Shown: positions 45,086 to 55,375 of the stretch, one piece after another | Layout of the letters: the number at the start of each line of letters is the position of its first letter | Numbering within the stretch: the first letter of the stretch is position 1 | Origin: Streptomyces pluripotens | Lineage (GTDB): Bacteria; Actinomycetota; Actinomycetes; Streptomycetales; Streptomycetaceae | Direction: 5' to 3' | DNA: 64,000 nucleotides | Assembly: GCF_000802245.2 (NCBI RefSeq) | Contig: NZ_CP021080.1 | Location: 62,001 to 126,000 of the forward strand | Notes under the pieces: model-generated | Databases searched by the model: none | What the model saw: the letters and a program-made list of their open reading frames with translations, nothing else | Told to the model about the DNA's origin: nothing | Translations under genes and position numbers: made by a program

Positions 45086-46564
45086 ATGGGACGGGATGTC
45101 CCGGCACTCGCCTTCACCCGCGAGGACCGCCGCCGGTACCGCGCCAAGATGCAGCGATGTCTCGACGCGCTTGCGCAGATGCTGCGCGACTCCCGGTTCG
45201 AGTCCGAGCGACCGCAGGTCGGCCTGGAGATCGAGCTGAACCTGGTGGGCGACGACGCCGAGCCTGCCATGCGCAACAGTGACGTGCTGGAGGCGATCTC
45301 CGATCCTGCCTGGTCCACCGAGCTCGGACGGTTCAACCTGGAGATCAATGTTCCGCCGCGGCGGCTGACGGCGGGTGGTCCCGACGACTGGGAGTCGGAG
45401 ATCCGGGCTGCGCTCAACCACGCCGATCAGCGGGCCCGGTCGGTGGGCACTCGGCTGATCACGATCGGGACCCTGCCCACACTGCGGCAGGAGGACATCG
45501 GCGAGGACGCGCTGTCGGAGAACCCCCGCTACCGGCTACTCAACGACCAGGTGTTCGCGGCTCGTGGCGAGGACCTGCGCATCGAGGTGGACGGCGTCGA
45601 CCGGCTGCGGACCTACGCGGACACCATCACCCCGGAGGCGGCCTGCACCAGCACGCAGTTCCATCTGCAGGTGTCGCCCGAGGAATTCGCCGCCTATTGG
45701 AACGCGGCGCAGGCGATCGCCGGGGTCCAGGTGGGGCTGGCGGCGAACGCGCCCTTCCTGTTCGGCAAGGAGCTGTGGCACGAAACCCGTATACCCCTGT
45801 TCGAACAGGCCACCGACACCCGCCCGGAGGAGATCAAGGTGCAGGGGGTACGACCCCGGGTGTGGTTCGGGGAGAGATGGATCAACAGCGTCTTCGACTT
45901 GTTCGAGGAGAACCTGCGCTACTTCCCAGCGCTCCTGCCCCTGTGCGACGAGCAGGACCCCGCGGAGACGCTCGACCGCGGCGACATTCCCGAGCTCGGT
46001 GAACTCACCCTGCACAACGGCACCATCTACCGCTGGAACCGTCCGGTCTACGCCGTCACCCACGACCGGCCGCACATCCGGGTGGAGAACCGTGTGCTGC
46101 CCGCCGGCCCGACCGTCGCCGACACCCTGGCCAACGGCGCCTTCTACTACGGGCTCACGCGGGCACTGGTGGAGGAGGACCGGCCGGTGTGGTCGCGGAT
46201 GTCCTTCTCGGCCGCTGAGGACAACCTGCACGCCGCCGCCCGGCACGGCATCGAGGCGCTGCTGTACTGGCCCGGAATGGGCGAGGTGCCGGTACCGGAG
46301 CTGGTCCTGCGTCGTCTGCTGCCGCTCGCGCACCACGGTCTGGAGCATTCCGGCATGGATGAGGCGTGGCGGGAACCGCTGCTCGGGGTCATCGAGCAGC
46401 GCTGTGTGACTGCCCGGAACGGCGCCGTGTGGCAGAAGGAGATGTTCCACCGCATCGCCTCCTCCAAGCACACTGGCCGGCACGAGGCACTGCGACGGAT
46501 GACCCAGCTGTACATCGACTACATGCACCTCAACGCGCCGGTGCACACGTGGCCGGTCGACTGA
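45086..46564 (+). CDS. Glutamate-cysteine ligase (GCS2) family protein
   Basis: This 492-residue protein has the carboxylate-amine ligase fold of the GCS2 family: QVGLEIELNLVGDDAEPAM near the N-terminus, LGRFNLEINVPPRRL, TSTQFHLQVSPEEFAAYWN, RPHIRVENRVLPAGPTVADT supply the acidic and Arg residues for ATP/Mg and substrate. Relatives join glutamate to cysteine or another amine; in actinobacteria they take part in ergothioneine synthesis or are uncharacterised. No egt genes are nearby, so the substrate remains open. ATG 45086 has GGAGG six bases upstream. It is monocistronic and converges on argG. Confidence 0.82.
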   Translation: MGRDVPALAFTREDRRRYRAKMQRCLDALAQMLRDSRFESERPQVGLEIELNLVGDDAEPAMRNSDVLEAISDPAWSTELGRFNLEINVPPRRLTAGGPDDWESEIRAALNHADQRARSVGTRLITIGTLPTLRQEDIGEDALSENPRYRLLNDQVFAARGEDLRIEVDGVDRLRTYADTITPEAACTSTQFHLQVSPEEFAAYWNAAQAIAGVQVGLAANAPFLFGKELWHETRIPLFEQATDTRPEEIKVQGVRPRVWFGERWINSVFDLFEENLRYFPALLPLCDEQDPAETLDRGDIPELGELTLHNGTIYRWNRPVYAVTHDRPHIRVENRVLPAGPTVADTLANGAFYYGLTRALVEEDRPVWSRMSFSAAEDNLHAAARHGIEALLYWPGMGEVPVPELVLRRLLPLAHHGLEHSGMDEAWREPLLGVIEQRCVTARNGAVWQKEMFHRIASSKHTGRHEALRRMTQLYIDYMHLNAPVHTWPVD

Positions 46565-46667
46565 TCCGGCCCCAGGGCGCCACCAGGCGCACGCATCCCC
46601 TCGTGTACGCGCAGGAGCTCGCCGTCGCTGGCGGCGGCGAGCCGGATACCGGGACCCGGTGCTGAAG

Positions 46668-46682
46668 AGGACGCAGCGTCCT
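46668..46682. terminator. Small hairpin between convergent GCS2 and argG genes
   Basis: AGGACGC and GCGTCCT are inverted around a single A (46668-46682), effectively a 6-base stem with a CAG loop. It lies in the 226-base gap after two facing genes; no other feature was seen there. Confidence 0.4.
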
Positions 46683-46790
46683 GAAGAGCGCCGGGCCCCG
46701 GGACGCAGGGCCTCAGCCGTACGGCCGAAGGGCGCGCACGGCCGGTGAAGGGTACGGCGGACCGAGAAGGCCCACGGCCGCCGAGCGCTG

Positions 46791-48275
<1,485 letters not shown>

Positions 48276-48567
48276 GAGGGGTGGATCGAGCAGCCCGCCA
48301 GCTCGACGATCCCCCAGGGGCGACGTGGAGCAGGGTCGGACGCCCCCGCCTCCCGTAACCAACGCCGGAACCCGCCTCAGCAAGCAAGCACCTCGTCCGG
48401 CGGGGCAGGCACGGGCGGCACGCCATCCCGTACGCAGGTGGCGACCCACCTCGCGACCACCCACGGCGGCGCACTTGCCGAGCGGGGCGCGAGCTTGGCC
48501 GCAACGAAGCCGGGTCCAGCCCCCCATGAACGCGCAAAAGGCGGTTCCCGCACCCTTGACCCGCGCC
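48276..48567. other. Gap between divergent argG and chitinase genes
   Basis: About 290 bases upstream of the DasR-like sites show no supported gene. Frames crossing here on either strand are Arg/Pro-rich and lack ribosome sites. It presumably holds the argG promoter and the -35 region of the chitinase (TTGACC at 48556). Confidence 0.45.
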
Positions 48568-48595
48568 TGGTCCAGACCAATCATGGCCTAGACCA
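48568..48595. promoter_or_regulatory. Two tandem DasR-like 12-base sites before the chitinase gene
   Basis: TGGTCCAGACCA (48568-48579) and TGGCCTAGACCA (48584-48595) repeat at 16-base spacing. They match the core of the DasR consensus (TGGTCTAGACCA) and the TGGTCCAGACCT direct repeats known in Streptomyces chitinase promoters. They lie 73-100 bases before the start codon, in place to overlap the promoter, implying control by N-acetylglucosamine signalling. Confidence 0.75.
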
Positions 48596-48667
48596 ATAGC
48601 CCGGCCGGGCCCGCACAGTGCGACACCCCCGCTCCATCGCCTGTCGTTCGCTATCCGGGAGTACCCG

Positions 48668-50416
48668 ATGACACGTCCGAGACCCCTACGCGCCCTACTC
48701 ACCGGCTTGGCCACGCTTGCCGCGTCCGCCGGGCTCGCCCTGGGGACTGGAGGCACCGCGCACGCGGCGACTCCGCTGCCCACACACGTCTTCGCGCCCT
48801 ACTTCGAGGCCTACAACGGCGACAGCCCCGCCGCGCTCGCGCAGGCTTCCGGCGCCAAGTACCTGACCATGGCCTTCCTGCAAACCGACAAGAAGGGTTC
48901 GTGCACCCCGTACTGGAACGGCGACCGCAGCACGCCCGTGGACAACTCGGTCTTCGGAGCCGACTTCTCCACCATCCGCTCACGCGGCGGTGACGTGATC
49001 CCCTCCCTGGGCGGGTACGCCGCGGACCACTCCGGCACCGAGATCGCCGACAGCTGTACGAACGTCGACTCCATCGCCGCCGCATACGAGAAGATCATCA
49101 CTACGTACGACGTCTCGCGGCTCGATATGGACGTCGAAGACAACTCCCTCACCGACACGGCCGGCATCGACCGCCGCAACCAGGCCATCAAGAAGGTGCA
49201 GGACTGGGCCGCCGCCAACGGGCGAACGGTGCAGTTCTCCTACACCCTGCCGACCACGACCACCGGCCTCGCCGCCAGTGGGCTCGCCGTGCTGCGCAGC
49301 GCCAAGAGGGCGGGCGCCAAGGTGGACGTCGTCAACATCATGACGTTCGACTACTACGACGGCGCCACGCACCACATGGCCACCGACACCCGAACGGCCG
49401 CGACCGGCCTACACGATCAACTCGCCTCGCTCTACACGGACCTGTCGGACACTCAACTGTGGAACATGGTCGGCGTCACCGAAATGCCGGGCGTGGACGA
49501 CTACGGACCGGCGGAGACCTTCACCACCGCCGACGCGACGACGGTCTACGACTGGGCGGTCGCCCAGGGCATCAACACCCTTTCTTTCTGGGCGCTCCAG
49601 CGCGACAACGGCGGCTGTCCCGGTTCCCCCGCCTCTGACACCTGCTCCGGCATCGCTCAGGACACGTGGTACTTCACACACACGTTCGCGCCCTTCAGCA
49701 GCGGCACGACCACGCCTCCGACCGACGACTTCTCCGTTTCCCTCTCCCCCACGACCGTCTCGGTCGAACCCTCCGGCTCGGCGACGGCAACCGTCAGGAC
49801 ATCGGTCACCGCGGGCAATGCCCAGACGGTCAATCTGGCGGTGAGCGGTGCACCCAGCGGAGTGACCGCCTCGCTCAGCCCGTCCTCCGTCACCGCGGGT
49901 GGCACCGCCACGCTGACCGTGGAGGCCGGCGCCTCCGCCGCCCCCGGCACCTACACCCTGACCGTCACCGGCACCTCGGGCACGACCCGGCACAGCTCCA
50001 CACTCGCCCTGACCGTCAAGGGGGCGGGCGGATCCGCGGTGCTGGCCAACGGTGACTTCGAGGCCGGCTCACTCGCACCGTGGACCTGCGAGAGCGGGGC
50101 GTCCGTGGTCTCCTCACCCGTGCACGGCGGCACCCATGCACTGACGACCGTGCCGTCCGCCACCCAGACCGGCCAGTGCGTGCAGACCGTGACCCTGAAA
50201 CCCAACACCTCGTACACGCTGAGCGGCTGGGTGCAGGGCCCGTACGCGTTCCTCGGTGTCAGCAGTGGCGCGACGGGCAGCACGTGGGCCTCGTCCTCGT
50301 CCTGGTCGAAGCTGACGGTGCCGTTCACCACCGGTTCATCGGGAACAGTCACCGTCTACGTCCACGGCTGGTACGGCCAGGGCGCCGTCCACGCGGACGA
50401 CCTGACCCTCTCCTGA
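48668..50416 (+). CDS. Secreted GH18 chitinase with C-terminal carbohydrate-binding module
   Basis: This 582-residue extracellular enzyme has a signal peptide (about 1-33, cut after TAHA). The GH18 barrel (about 38-345) contains VIPSLGGYAADH and the catalytic DxDxE as SRLDMDVEDNSL, with VVNIMTFDYYDG and LSFWALQRDNGGCPG. A Ser/Thr-rich Ig-like domain follows (about 355-445; VSLSPTTVSVEPSGSAT) and then a beta-sandwich module (about 455-582; NGDFEAGSLAPWTCESGAS). It hydrolyses beta-1,4-N-acetylglucosamine chains. The DasR-like sites support chitin regulation. Confidence 0.9.
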   Translation: MTRPRPLRALLTGLATLAASAGLALGTGGTAHAATPLPTHVFAPYFEAYNGDSPAALAQASGAKYLTMAFLQTDKKGSCTPYWNGDRSTPVDNSVFGADFSTIRSRGGDVIPSLGGYAADHSGTEIADSCTNVDSIAAAYEKIITTYDVSRLDMDVEDNSLTDTAGIDRRNQAIKKVQDWAAANGRTVQFSYTLPTTTTGLAASGLAVLRSAKRAGAKVDVVNIMTFDYYDGATHHMATDTRTAATGLHDQLASLYTDLSDTQLWNMVGVTEMPGVDDYGPAETFTTADATTVYDWAVAQGINTLSFWALQRDNGGCPGSPASDTCSGIAQDTWYFTHTFAPFSSGTTTPPTDDFSVSLSPTTVSVEPSGSATATVRTSVTAGNAQTVNLAVSGAPSGVTASLSPSSVTAGGTATLTVEAGASAAPGTYTLTVTGTSGTTRHSSTLALTVKGAGGSAVLANGDFEAGSLAPWTCESGASVVSSPVHGGTHALTTVPSATQTGQCVQTVTLKPNTSYTLSGWVQGPYAFLGVSSGATGSTWASSSSWSKLTVPFTTGSSGTVTVYVHGWYGQGAVHADDLTLS

Positions 50417-50816
50417 CCCCTCTCCCTGCCTCGTCCCCTTTGACCTCGTCTTTGACCTCGTCGGCATCTCCGGCCACGTCCACAGTCATCATCGGGCGGT
50501 GCCGGGGGTGCTGACCGGTGTGCAGGCGTGCGCCACACCTGGCCAGATATGCCGCCGTTGACCAAGATGCCCCGGGGCATGTCCGGACGGTTCCGCCTCA
50601 CAACCGGCGGGCCGGGTGGTCAAGACCCCCGAGGACCGTCCGCGCACGCCTCCGGGAGGCGTCAACGCCCCCCTCGACGCCCCCCGGTTCAGGCCGGTTA
50701 TCTTTGACGCGTCCTTAACAGCTCCCTAGCGGCTGGCTGACGTACGCTTGTCTCCGGTGTGCCGGGAAGCCTGGTCGGCGAAGTTCTTCAGCTCTCCGCT
50801 CGTGAAAGGTCTTCGC
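50417..50816. other. 400-base gap between chitinase and permease genes
   Basis: It holds a perfect 12-base tandem duplication TTTGACCTCGTC (50439-50450, 50451-50462) shortly after the chitinase stop and the permease leader. I see no gene; the short frame at 50518-50718 has no ribosome site or motif. Confidence 0.45.
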
Positions 50817-52214
50817 GTGACGACCACCAGCCGGGCTGCCGCAGGTACGGCAGCCCCCCTCACTCTGCAGGGCCGTACCCCGCGCCGCAGCGTGCTCTTC
50901 TTCGCCTTCGCGTTCGCGGTGATCGCGGACCCGGTGTCGTCCGTCGCCTACGCGATCGAGGCCGCGCTGCGCGCCCTGCACGGCGATCTGGCCCTGCTGC
51001 TGCCCACCATGACCCTGGTCATCGGTCTCGTCATCGTCGTGACCGCCAATTACTGGCAGCTGGTACGCCGCTTCCCCAAGGGCGGAGGCGCGGCAGCGGC
51101 AGCGGCTCGGGCCTTCGGGCCCCGCTGGACCTTCCTGCCCATCGGGGCGCTGGTCGTCGACTTCGTGCTCACCATAGGCATCTCCATCTCGGCGGCCGCC
51201 AGCGCGGTGATCGCCCTGTTCCCCGGCCTGGCACCACTTCGCATCCCGCTGGCGCTGCTGCTTGTGCTGGTCGTGGGCGGCCTGACGTGGTTCGGGCACG
51301 GCGGGCGGCTGCTGTTCGCCGTCATGACCGTCGCCTTCGTCGCCGTGTCCGTGACCGTGCTGGTCTACGGCTTCGCGGCGCCGCACGCCACCGGCCACGC
51401 CGCAGCCGCCCATGACCCGGGCCACTCGGCGATGCTCGCCGTGGTACTGGCCTTCCCGGTCGCGATGGCACTGGCCACCGGTGTGGAGGCTCCGTCGACG
51501 GCGATCGCCCAGCTCGGCCAGCTCGACGACACCCACCGCCGCCGGTTCGGCCGGGGCACGCTGGCCCTGCTCGTGACGATCGTGGGTGGCCTCACCCTCA
51601 CACTGACCTGGCTCGCGGTGCGACTGCACATCGGGATCCCCGGAACCGACTCCACCCAGATCGCCGACATCGCGCACGCCGCGGCCGGCCCCGGCTGGCT
51701 CTACGGGGCCTTCCAGCTGACCAGTTCCCTGCTGCTGCTCGCCGCCGCCAGCTCCTCCTTCCAGGCCGGTCCCGGCCTGCTGAAGGCGCTGTCGGGCACG
51801 CCGGAGCGGCCCGGTGTGCTGCCCCCGGTCCTCGGCCACACCAACCGTCACCACACTCCGTACTGGTCAGTCGTGGTCTACCTGGCCGCAGCCGCACTGA
51901 TCATCATCGCGGCCGCGGGCCAGGAACAGGAACTGGTGCTGTTCTACGCCGTCGCCGTGTTCGTCAGCTTCCTGGTGGGACTGCTCGCGATGACACGCTT
52001 CGCCCTGGGTGAGCGCAAGCCCGCCCTCGCGTGGGTCAACGGCGTCGCCGCAGCGGCCGTCGCCTTCACCCTCGTCGTCAATCTGCTGCGGGGCTGGCCG
52101 GTGCTGTCCATGGTGGCGACTCTCCTGATCGCGGCCGGTCTCTACCTGCGCTGGAACCGCGCCGGCCGGCCGAGCGGGATCGAGGACGTGGAGTCCCAGG
52201 CCGAGGCGCTGTGA
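50817..52214 (+). CDS. APC superfamily permease
   Basis: This 465-residue membrane protein has about 11-12 hydrophobic segments from residue 23 (RSVLFFAFAFAVIADPVSSV) to the end. The glycine-rich first helix with PVSSVAYAIEAAL, the YWQLVRRFPKGGGAAAAAAR loop and VAMALATGVEAPSTAIAQL fit amino acid/polyamine/K+ carriers of the APC type. GTG 50817 is chosen because AAAGG lies seven bases upstream; GTG 50802 or 50748 would add leader residues. The same kind of permease may precede the TrkA pair at the window start. Substrate unknown. Confidence 0.8.
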   Translation: MTTTSRAAAGTAAPLTLQGRTPRRSVLFFAFAFAVIADPVSSVAYAIEAALRALHGDLALLLPTMTLVIGLVIVVTANYWQLVRRFPKGGGAAAAAARAFGPRWTFLPIGALVVDFVLTIGISISAAASAVIALFPGLAPLRIPLALLLVLVVGGLTWFGHGGRLLFAVMTVAFVAVSVTVLVYGFAAPHATGHAAAAHDPGHSAMLAVVLAFPVAMALATGVEAPSTAIAQLGQLDDTHRRRFGRGTLALLVTIVGGLTLTLTWLAVRLHIGIPGTDSTQIADIAHAAAGPGWLYGAFQLTSSLLLLAAASSSFQAGPGLLKALSGTPERPGVLPPVLGHTNRHHTPYWSVVVYLAAAALIIIAAAGQEQELVLFYAVAVFVSFLVGLLAMTRFALGERKPALAWVNGVAAAAVAFTLVVNLLRGWPVLSMVATLLIAAGLYLRWNRAGRPSGIEDVESQAEAL

Positions 52215-52233
52215 CGGTCTGACAGCGGTGTGC

Positions 52234-52257
52234 GCGCCGGGGGTTTCACGCCGGCGC
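52234..52257 (+). terminator. Hairpin after the APC permease gene
   Basis: GCGCCGG (52234-52240) pairs with CCGGCGC (52251-52257) around a ten-base loop, 20 bases after the stop. A long pyrimidine-rich tract follows at about 52346-52400. Confidence 0.55.
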
Positions 52258-52438
52258 ATTGCGCAGCAGTGTCCACCCGGATCGGGCGCCGTCGCGACCC
52301 TCATGCAAGGACCGAGCGCCTCCCCCAGGCCGGGATGCCGAGGACCCGCCCCCGCTTACCCCTTCCCCGCCTCCCCTCTTCCCCCCTTCCTCCCCGGCCA
52401 CCCTTGACAGTCCGGTAACGATACGACCCACCCAGCAC

Positions 52439-52458
52439 ATGTATGCGTGAACATACAT
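52439..52458. promoter_or_regulatory. Inverted repeat ATGTATG-N6-CATACAT before the PBP gene
   Basis: Perfect 7-base arms (52439-52445, 52452-52458) lie 13 bases before the preferred ATG of the PBP gene. TTGACA at 52404 may be a -35 box. The position just upstream of a start without Shine-Dalgarno suggests an operator or a structured leader. Confidence 0.4.
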
Positions 52459-52470
52459 ACGATCTTCATC

Positions 52471-54129
52471 ATGAACAGAGCTGTGAAGATCGGCATTGCC
52501 GGTACAGGCACCGCGCTGCTCGTGCTAGGGGGAATAGGAACCTACAACCTCGTCCACGGGCTGACCTCCGGAGAGACGGACAGCGTCCGGACCAGCGCAG
52601 ATCGCACCTTCGATTCGACGAAGCTGTCGACCACACCGCCTTCGGACACCGAAGCGGTCAAGTTGACCAAGGCGTTCCTGGACAGCTGGTCCACACAACA
52701 TCTCAACAGCGCCGCCGGCGATACCGACACGCCTGCGGAAGCCGTCCAGTCGCTGCAGGGATACGAGAAGGGTCTGCACCTCAAGAAGCTGGCGTTCGGC
52801 CATGTCCGCGCGGCGGGTACCTCGACGGTGACGGCGGATGCCACCAAGGTCACCTTCGAGGTCACGGCCCAGGTGGCGGGCGGCACCTGGAGCTACCCGA
52901 GCGCGGTGGCCGTGCGGAAGAGCACGAACGGCCGGTCCGCGGTGCACTGGAACAACTCGGTGCTGTATCCGGGCCTGGGCGAGGACCAGTCATTGACGGC
53001 GGGTCAACTACCGGTCGGCGCGAGCACCGCCAAGGTGGTCGCGAGCGACGGAAAGACGGACCTGGCCTCGTTCCCCTCACTGCGGGACATCGCAGCGACC
53101 ATCCGCAAGCACGCCGAGCCCACGGGAGGGAAAGCCGGCACCGGCGTGGCCGTGATCGACGACGACGGTACGGGCGTCAAGACCCTGAAGACCTTCACCA
53201 AGGGACGTGCCCCCGTCATCAAGACGACCATCGACGCCAGTCTCCAGGCGGTGGCCGAGACCGCGGTGAAGGACCACCACCTACAGGAGAAGCCCGCCGG
53301 GACCGTGGCACTCGACTGGAGGAACGGTCACATCCTCGCCATCGCGCACACAGGAGCCGACGGGGACATCGCCATCAACGGCATCAAGTCGCCGGGTTCC
53401 ACCATGAAGATCATCACCTCCGCGGCCCTGTTCGATCAGGCGGGCCTCACGGCGAACAGTCCCGCACCGTGCACCGAGTCGGTGATGGCCAACAGCCAGC
53501 TCTTCCACAACGAAACAGGAATGCGGCCCAACCCCCGCTCCACCATCGCCCAGGCCTTCGCGGTGTCGTGCAACACCTCGTTCATCAAGGACGGGTTCCA
53601 CTACCTCGTACACAACGGGGACGCCTCCGCGCTGCACAACGAGGCCGTCAACGTCTTCGGCATGGGCAGCTGGTCCGTCGGAGGCGGAGTCGCCACCACC
53701 GACCCGAGCATTCCGGCGGACACGCAGGGCGGCGACCAGGCGGCCCAGTTCATCGGCCAGGGCAGGGTCACGGCCACCCCGCTGTTCATGGCATCCGTGG
53801 CGGCAACGGTGCGCAACGCCGGGTTCCGGCAGCCGATCATCCTGCCGGGCCAGCACCAGGACGCCGCGCCGCGCCCCATGTCCGCCCGCACGGCGGGGTA
53901 TCTCCAGTCGATGATGCGCGGTGTGGCCACCGGAGGTACCGCCGCGCCGCGCCTGAACGACCTGCCCGGCGTCGGCGCCAAGACGGGCACTGCGGAGGAG
54001 AGCGACCACACCAACGGCTGGCTGACCGCTTACAACTCCCGCATCGCGGTCGCTGCACTGGTCGAGGGCGGCACCTCCGGCGTGGATTCCGCTGGATACG
54101 TCGTACGCCGGCTGCTGACCAGCAGCTGA
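52471..54129 (+). CDS. Penicillin-binding transpeptidase with NTF2-like N-terminal domain
   Basis: This 552-residue protein is anchored by one N-terminal helix (about 8-28, IGIAGTGTALLVLGGIGTY). An NTF2-like MecA_N-type domain (about 55-150) and a dimerisation region come next, then the transpeptidase domain (about 245-550). The three active-site boxes are SPGSTMKI (serine nucleophile), SCNTS and KTGTAE. It cross-links peptidoglycan outside the membrane and resembles PBP2a-type low-affinity or SCO-type paralogues. The ATG at 52471 is preferred, though an in-frame GTG at 52447 lies within the inverted repeat; neither has a good ribosome site. No SEDS partner is adjacent. Confidence 0.87.
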   Translation: MNRAVKIGIAGTGTALLVLGGIGTYNLVHGLTSGETDSVRTSADRTFDSTKLSTTPPSDTEAVKLTKAFLDSWSTQHLNSAAGDTDTPAEAVQSLQGYEKGLHLKKLAFGHVRAAGTSTVTADATKVTFEVTAQVAGGTWSYPSAVAVRKSTNGRSAVHWNNSVLYPGLGEDQSLTAGQLPVGASTAKVVASDGKTDLASFPSLRDIAATIRKHAEPTGGKAGTGVAVIDDDGTGVKTLKTFTKGRAPVIKTTIDASLQAVAETAVKDHHLQEKPAGTVALDWRNGHILAIAHTGADGDIAINGIKSPGSTMKIITSAALFDQAGLTANSPAPCTESVMANSQLFHNETGMRPNPRSTIAQAFAVSCNTSFIKDGFHYLVHNGDASALHNEAVNVFGMGSWSVGGGVATTDPSIPADTQGGDQAAQFIGQGRVTATPLFMASVAATVRNAGFRQPIILPGQHQDAAPRPMSARTAGYLQSMMRGVATGGTAAPRLNDLPGVGAKTGTAEESDHTNGWLTAYNSRIAVAALVEGGTSGVDSAGYVVRRLLTSS

Positions 54130-54150
54130 GCGCGGGGCCACCTCATCGCT

Positions 54151-54182
54151 GCGGCCGAGGGATCCACGGACCTCTCGGCCGC
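54151..54182. terminator. Bidirectional terminator between PBP and a convergent gene
   Basis: GCGGCCGAG (54151-54159) pairs with CTCGGCCGC (54174-54182), a perfect 9-base stem with a 14-base loop, in the 93-base gap between two facing stops. Confidence 0.65.
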
Positions 54183-54222
54183 CCAGCTGCCGGCTTCCGT
54201 CGACCGCGGCTCGCCCCAGGAA

Positions 54223-54663
54223 TCAGGCGGTGACGGCGAGGCGTGAGACGAGGTCTCGGCCAGCGGCCTTCCCAGCGGGCGGGAAGGTCAGCTTCAGGCC
54301 CTTCTCCTGTCCCTGCACCGTCAGCACGGTCTGCAGCCCCAGGCCGAGCAGGGCCTTTTGCATCGGTGCCGCGGATGTCAGCTCACGCGGCATGGCCAGG
54401 AGTAGCTCGCCGGGACGGCCCGTGGTGGTCTTGGCGTCGAAGAACAGTAGCTGCCGGTCGGTGAGTGCCAGGTACATCGGACGCGGCTGAACCGTGGCGA
54501 TGACGGTCCCCGCGGAGAGCACACCGACCAGCGCGCTAGTCAGCACCCGCCGCTTGACGGAGACGGAGCCGACCTTGGCGAGGGAGGTGAACTCGACCTG
54601 CTCACCTTCGGTCAACAAGGGGGCGACCGACTGAAGCAGTTGCTGTCTGCGCCTGTTGTTCAT
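54223..54663 (-). CDS. Conserved-type hypothetical protein with PH-like core
   Basis: This 146-residue protein starts MNNRRRQQLLQSVAPLLTEG and has one hydrophobic helix (about 38-58, LTSALVGVLSAGTVIATV), then YLALTDRQLLFFDAKTTTG and LLLAMPRELTSAAP. The pattern of a short strand with TDRQLLFF resembles bacterial PH-like domains. AAGGAC lies five bases before the ATG at 54663. The open frame extends upstream to 55299 but that part is shadow-like and crosses an AT-rich regulatory stretch. Function unknown. Confidence 0.65.
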   Translation of the reverse strand: MNNRRRQQLLQSVAPLLTEGEQVEFTSLAKVGSVSVKRRVLTSALVGVLSAGTVIATVQPRPMYLALTDRQLLFFDAKTTTGRPGELLLAMPRELTSAAPMQKALLGLGLQTVLTVQGQEKGLKLTFPPAGKAAGRDLVSRLAVTA

Positions 54664-54748
54664 GATGGTCCTTGCGGTGTTCCAAGGCACGCAGGTACGC
54701 CGTGCCGAGTGCGCGTGGGAGGCAAACAAGAGCATACTGCAATATTTC

Positions 54749-54769
54749 AATACCGAAAATAAAGGTATT
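54749..54769. promoter_or_regulatory. Inverted repeat AATACC-N9-GGTATT
   Basis: Perfect 6-base arms in the AT-rich stretch 86-106 bases upstream of the hypothetical gene at 54223-54663. Possible operator or promoter element. Confidence 0.35.
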
Positions 54770-54819
54770 CCCATGAAACCGTAAGGTCCGTTGACGGTGA
54801 GGGATCTCCTAGTGGCATT

Positions 54820-54841
54820 AAAGGTTCTTCTGCAAACCTTT
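54820..54841. promoter_or_regulatory. Inverted repeat AAAGGT-N10-ACCTTT, first copy
   Basis: AAAGGT (54820-54825) and ACCTTT (54836-54841); the arms extend to AAAGGTT/AACCTTT. The same arms and spacer length recur at 55284-55305. Confidence 0.45.
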
Positions 54842-55283
54842 GAAGTGCGCACACGACGGACCATTGCACCCAGCCCCGCCCCCACCACGGACGAGCGCGA
54901 CGAGCACCCACCAAGACCTGCCCCCTCGACCACCACCCCGCCACCCCACGACACCTCACCACCGGCCGACTGGACAGCGGGAGCACCCGGCCCAGCAGTG
55001 ACACGAACACCCTTCGCGCGCCGAGTGTCGACGCTCTGACCACCGCACCTACAGTTCCGCCCCCACCGAGCCGGGCCGCCGCCCCAGGCATCGGCGTCAC
55101 CAGCCGCGCGACGGAGACAGCGGTGGCCGCGCGCCGGTCCGACGGGGCGAGAACCGGACGGGAGGCGTCGCAGCGTGCCGTCCACGACCACCACCGGACA
55201 GCCGGGGCCGCCCCATCCCCGCGGGCGGACCACAGCGGTCCAGGGCGCCTCCACTCCAAGGTCCCGGGTGAACCGAAGGGTCA

Positions 55284-55305
55284 AAAGGTCATCAGTCATA
55301 CCTTT
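55284..55305. promoter_or_regulatory. Inverted repeat AAAGGT-N10-ACCTTT, second copy
   Basis: AAAGGT (55284-55289) and ACCTTT (55300-55305) are 464 bases from the first copy and 71 bases before the ClC channel start. Identical arms and spacing suggest one regulator with two sites. Confidence 0.45.
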
Positions 55306-55343
55306 GCCTTACCCGCGTCGCCGTGACAAGCCCCCCACATCAC

Positions 55344-55356
55344 TTGCATAATGCAA
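55344..55356. promoter_or_regulatory. TTGCA-TAA-TGCAA operator-like site before the ClC gene
   Basis: A perfect 5-base inverted repeat 20 bases before the ClC start codon. The same pattern with longer arms is at 57227-57241. MarR-family regulators often bind short dyads of this kind, and a MarR gene lies at 57660. Confidence 0.55.
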
Positions 55357-55375
55357 AAGTAGGAAAGGGGAAAGG

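Larger units (their letters stand above)
54664..55375. other. 712-base gap with AT-rich, inverted-repeat-dense DNA
   Basis: Frames exist on both strands but none has a convincing ribosome site and domain. The first 190 bases are much richer in A+T than the surroundings. Three inverted repeats stand out (54749-54769, 54820-54841, 55284-55305), plus the TTGCA-N3-TGCAA site at 55344. It may be a multi-operator control region or the remains of an eroded gene. Confidence 0.5.

Noticed and set aside
54747..55299. Minus-strand frames (54747-55259 and the upstream part of 54223-55299) as a possible membrane protein or eroded transporter gene
   Set aside because: Composition is Trp/Arg/Gly-rich, frames conflict with each other, no ribosome site is seen and no family stretch could be recognised; kept only as an annotated gap.
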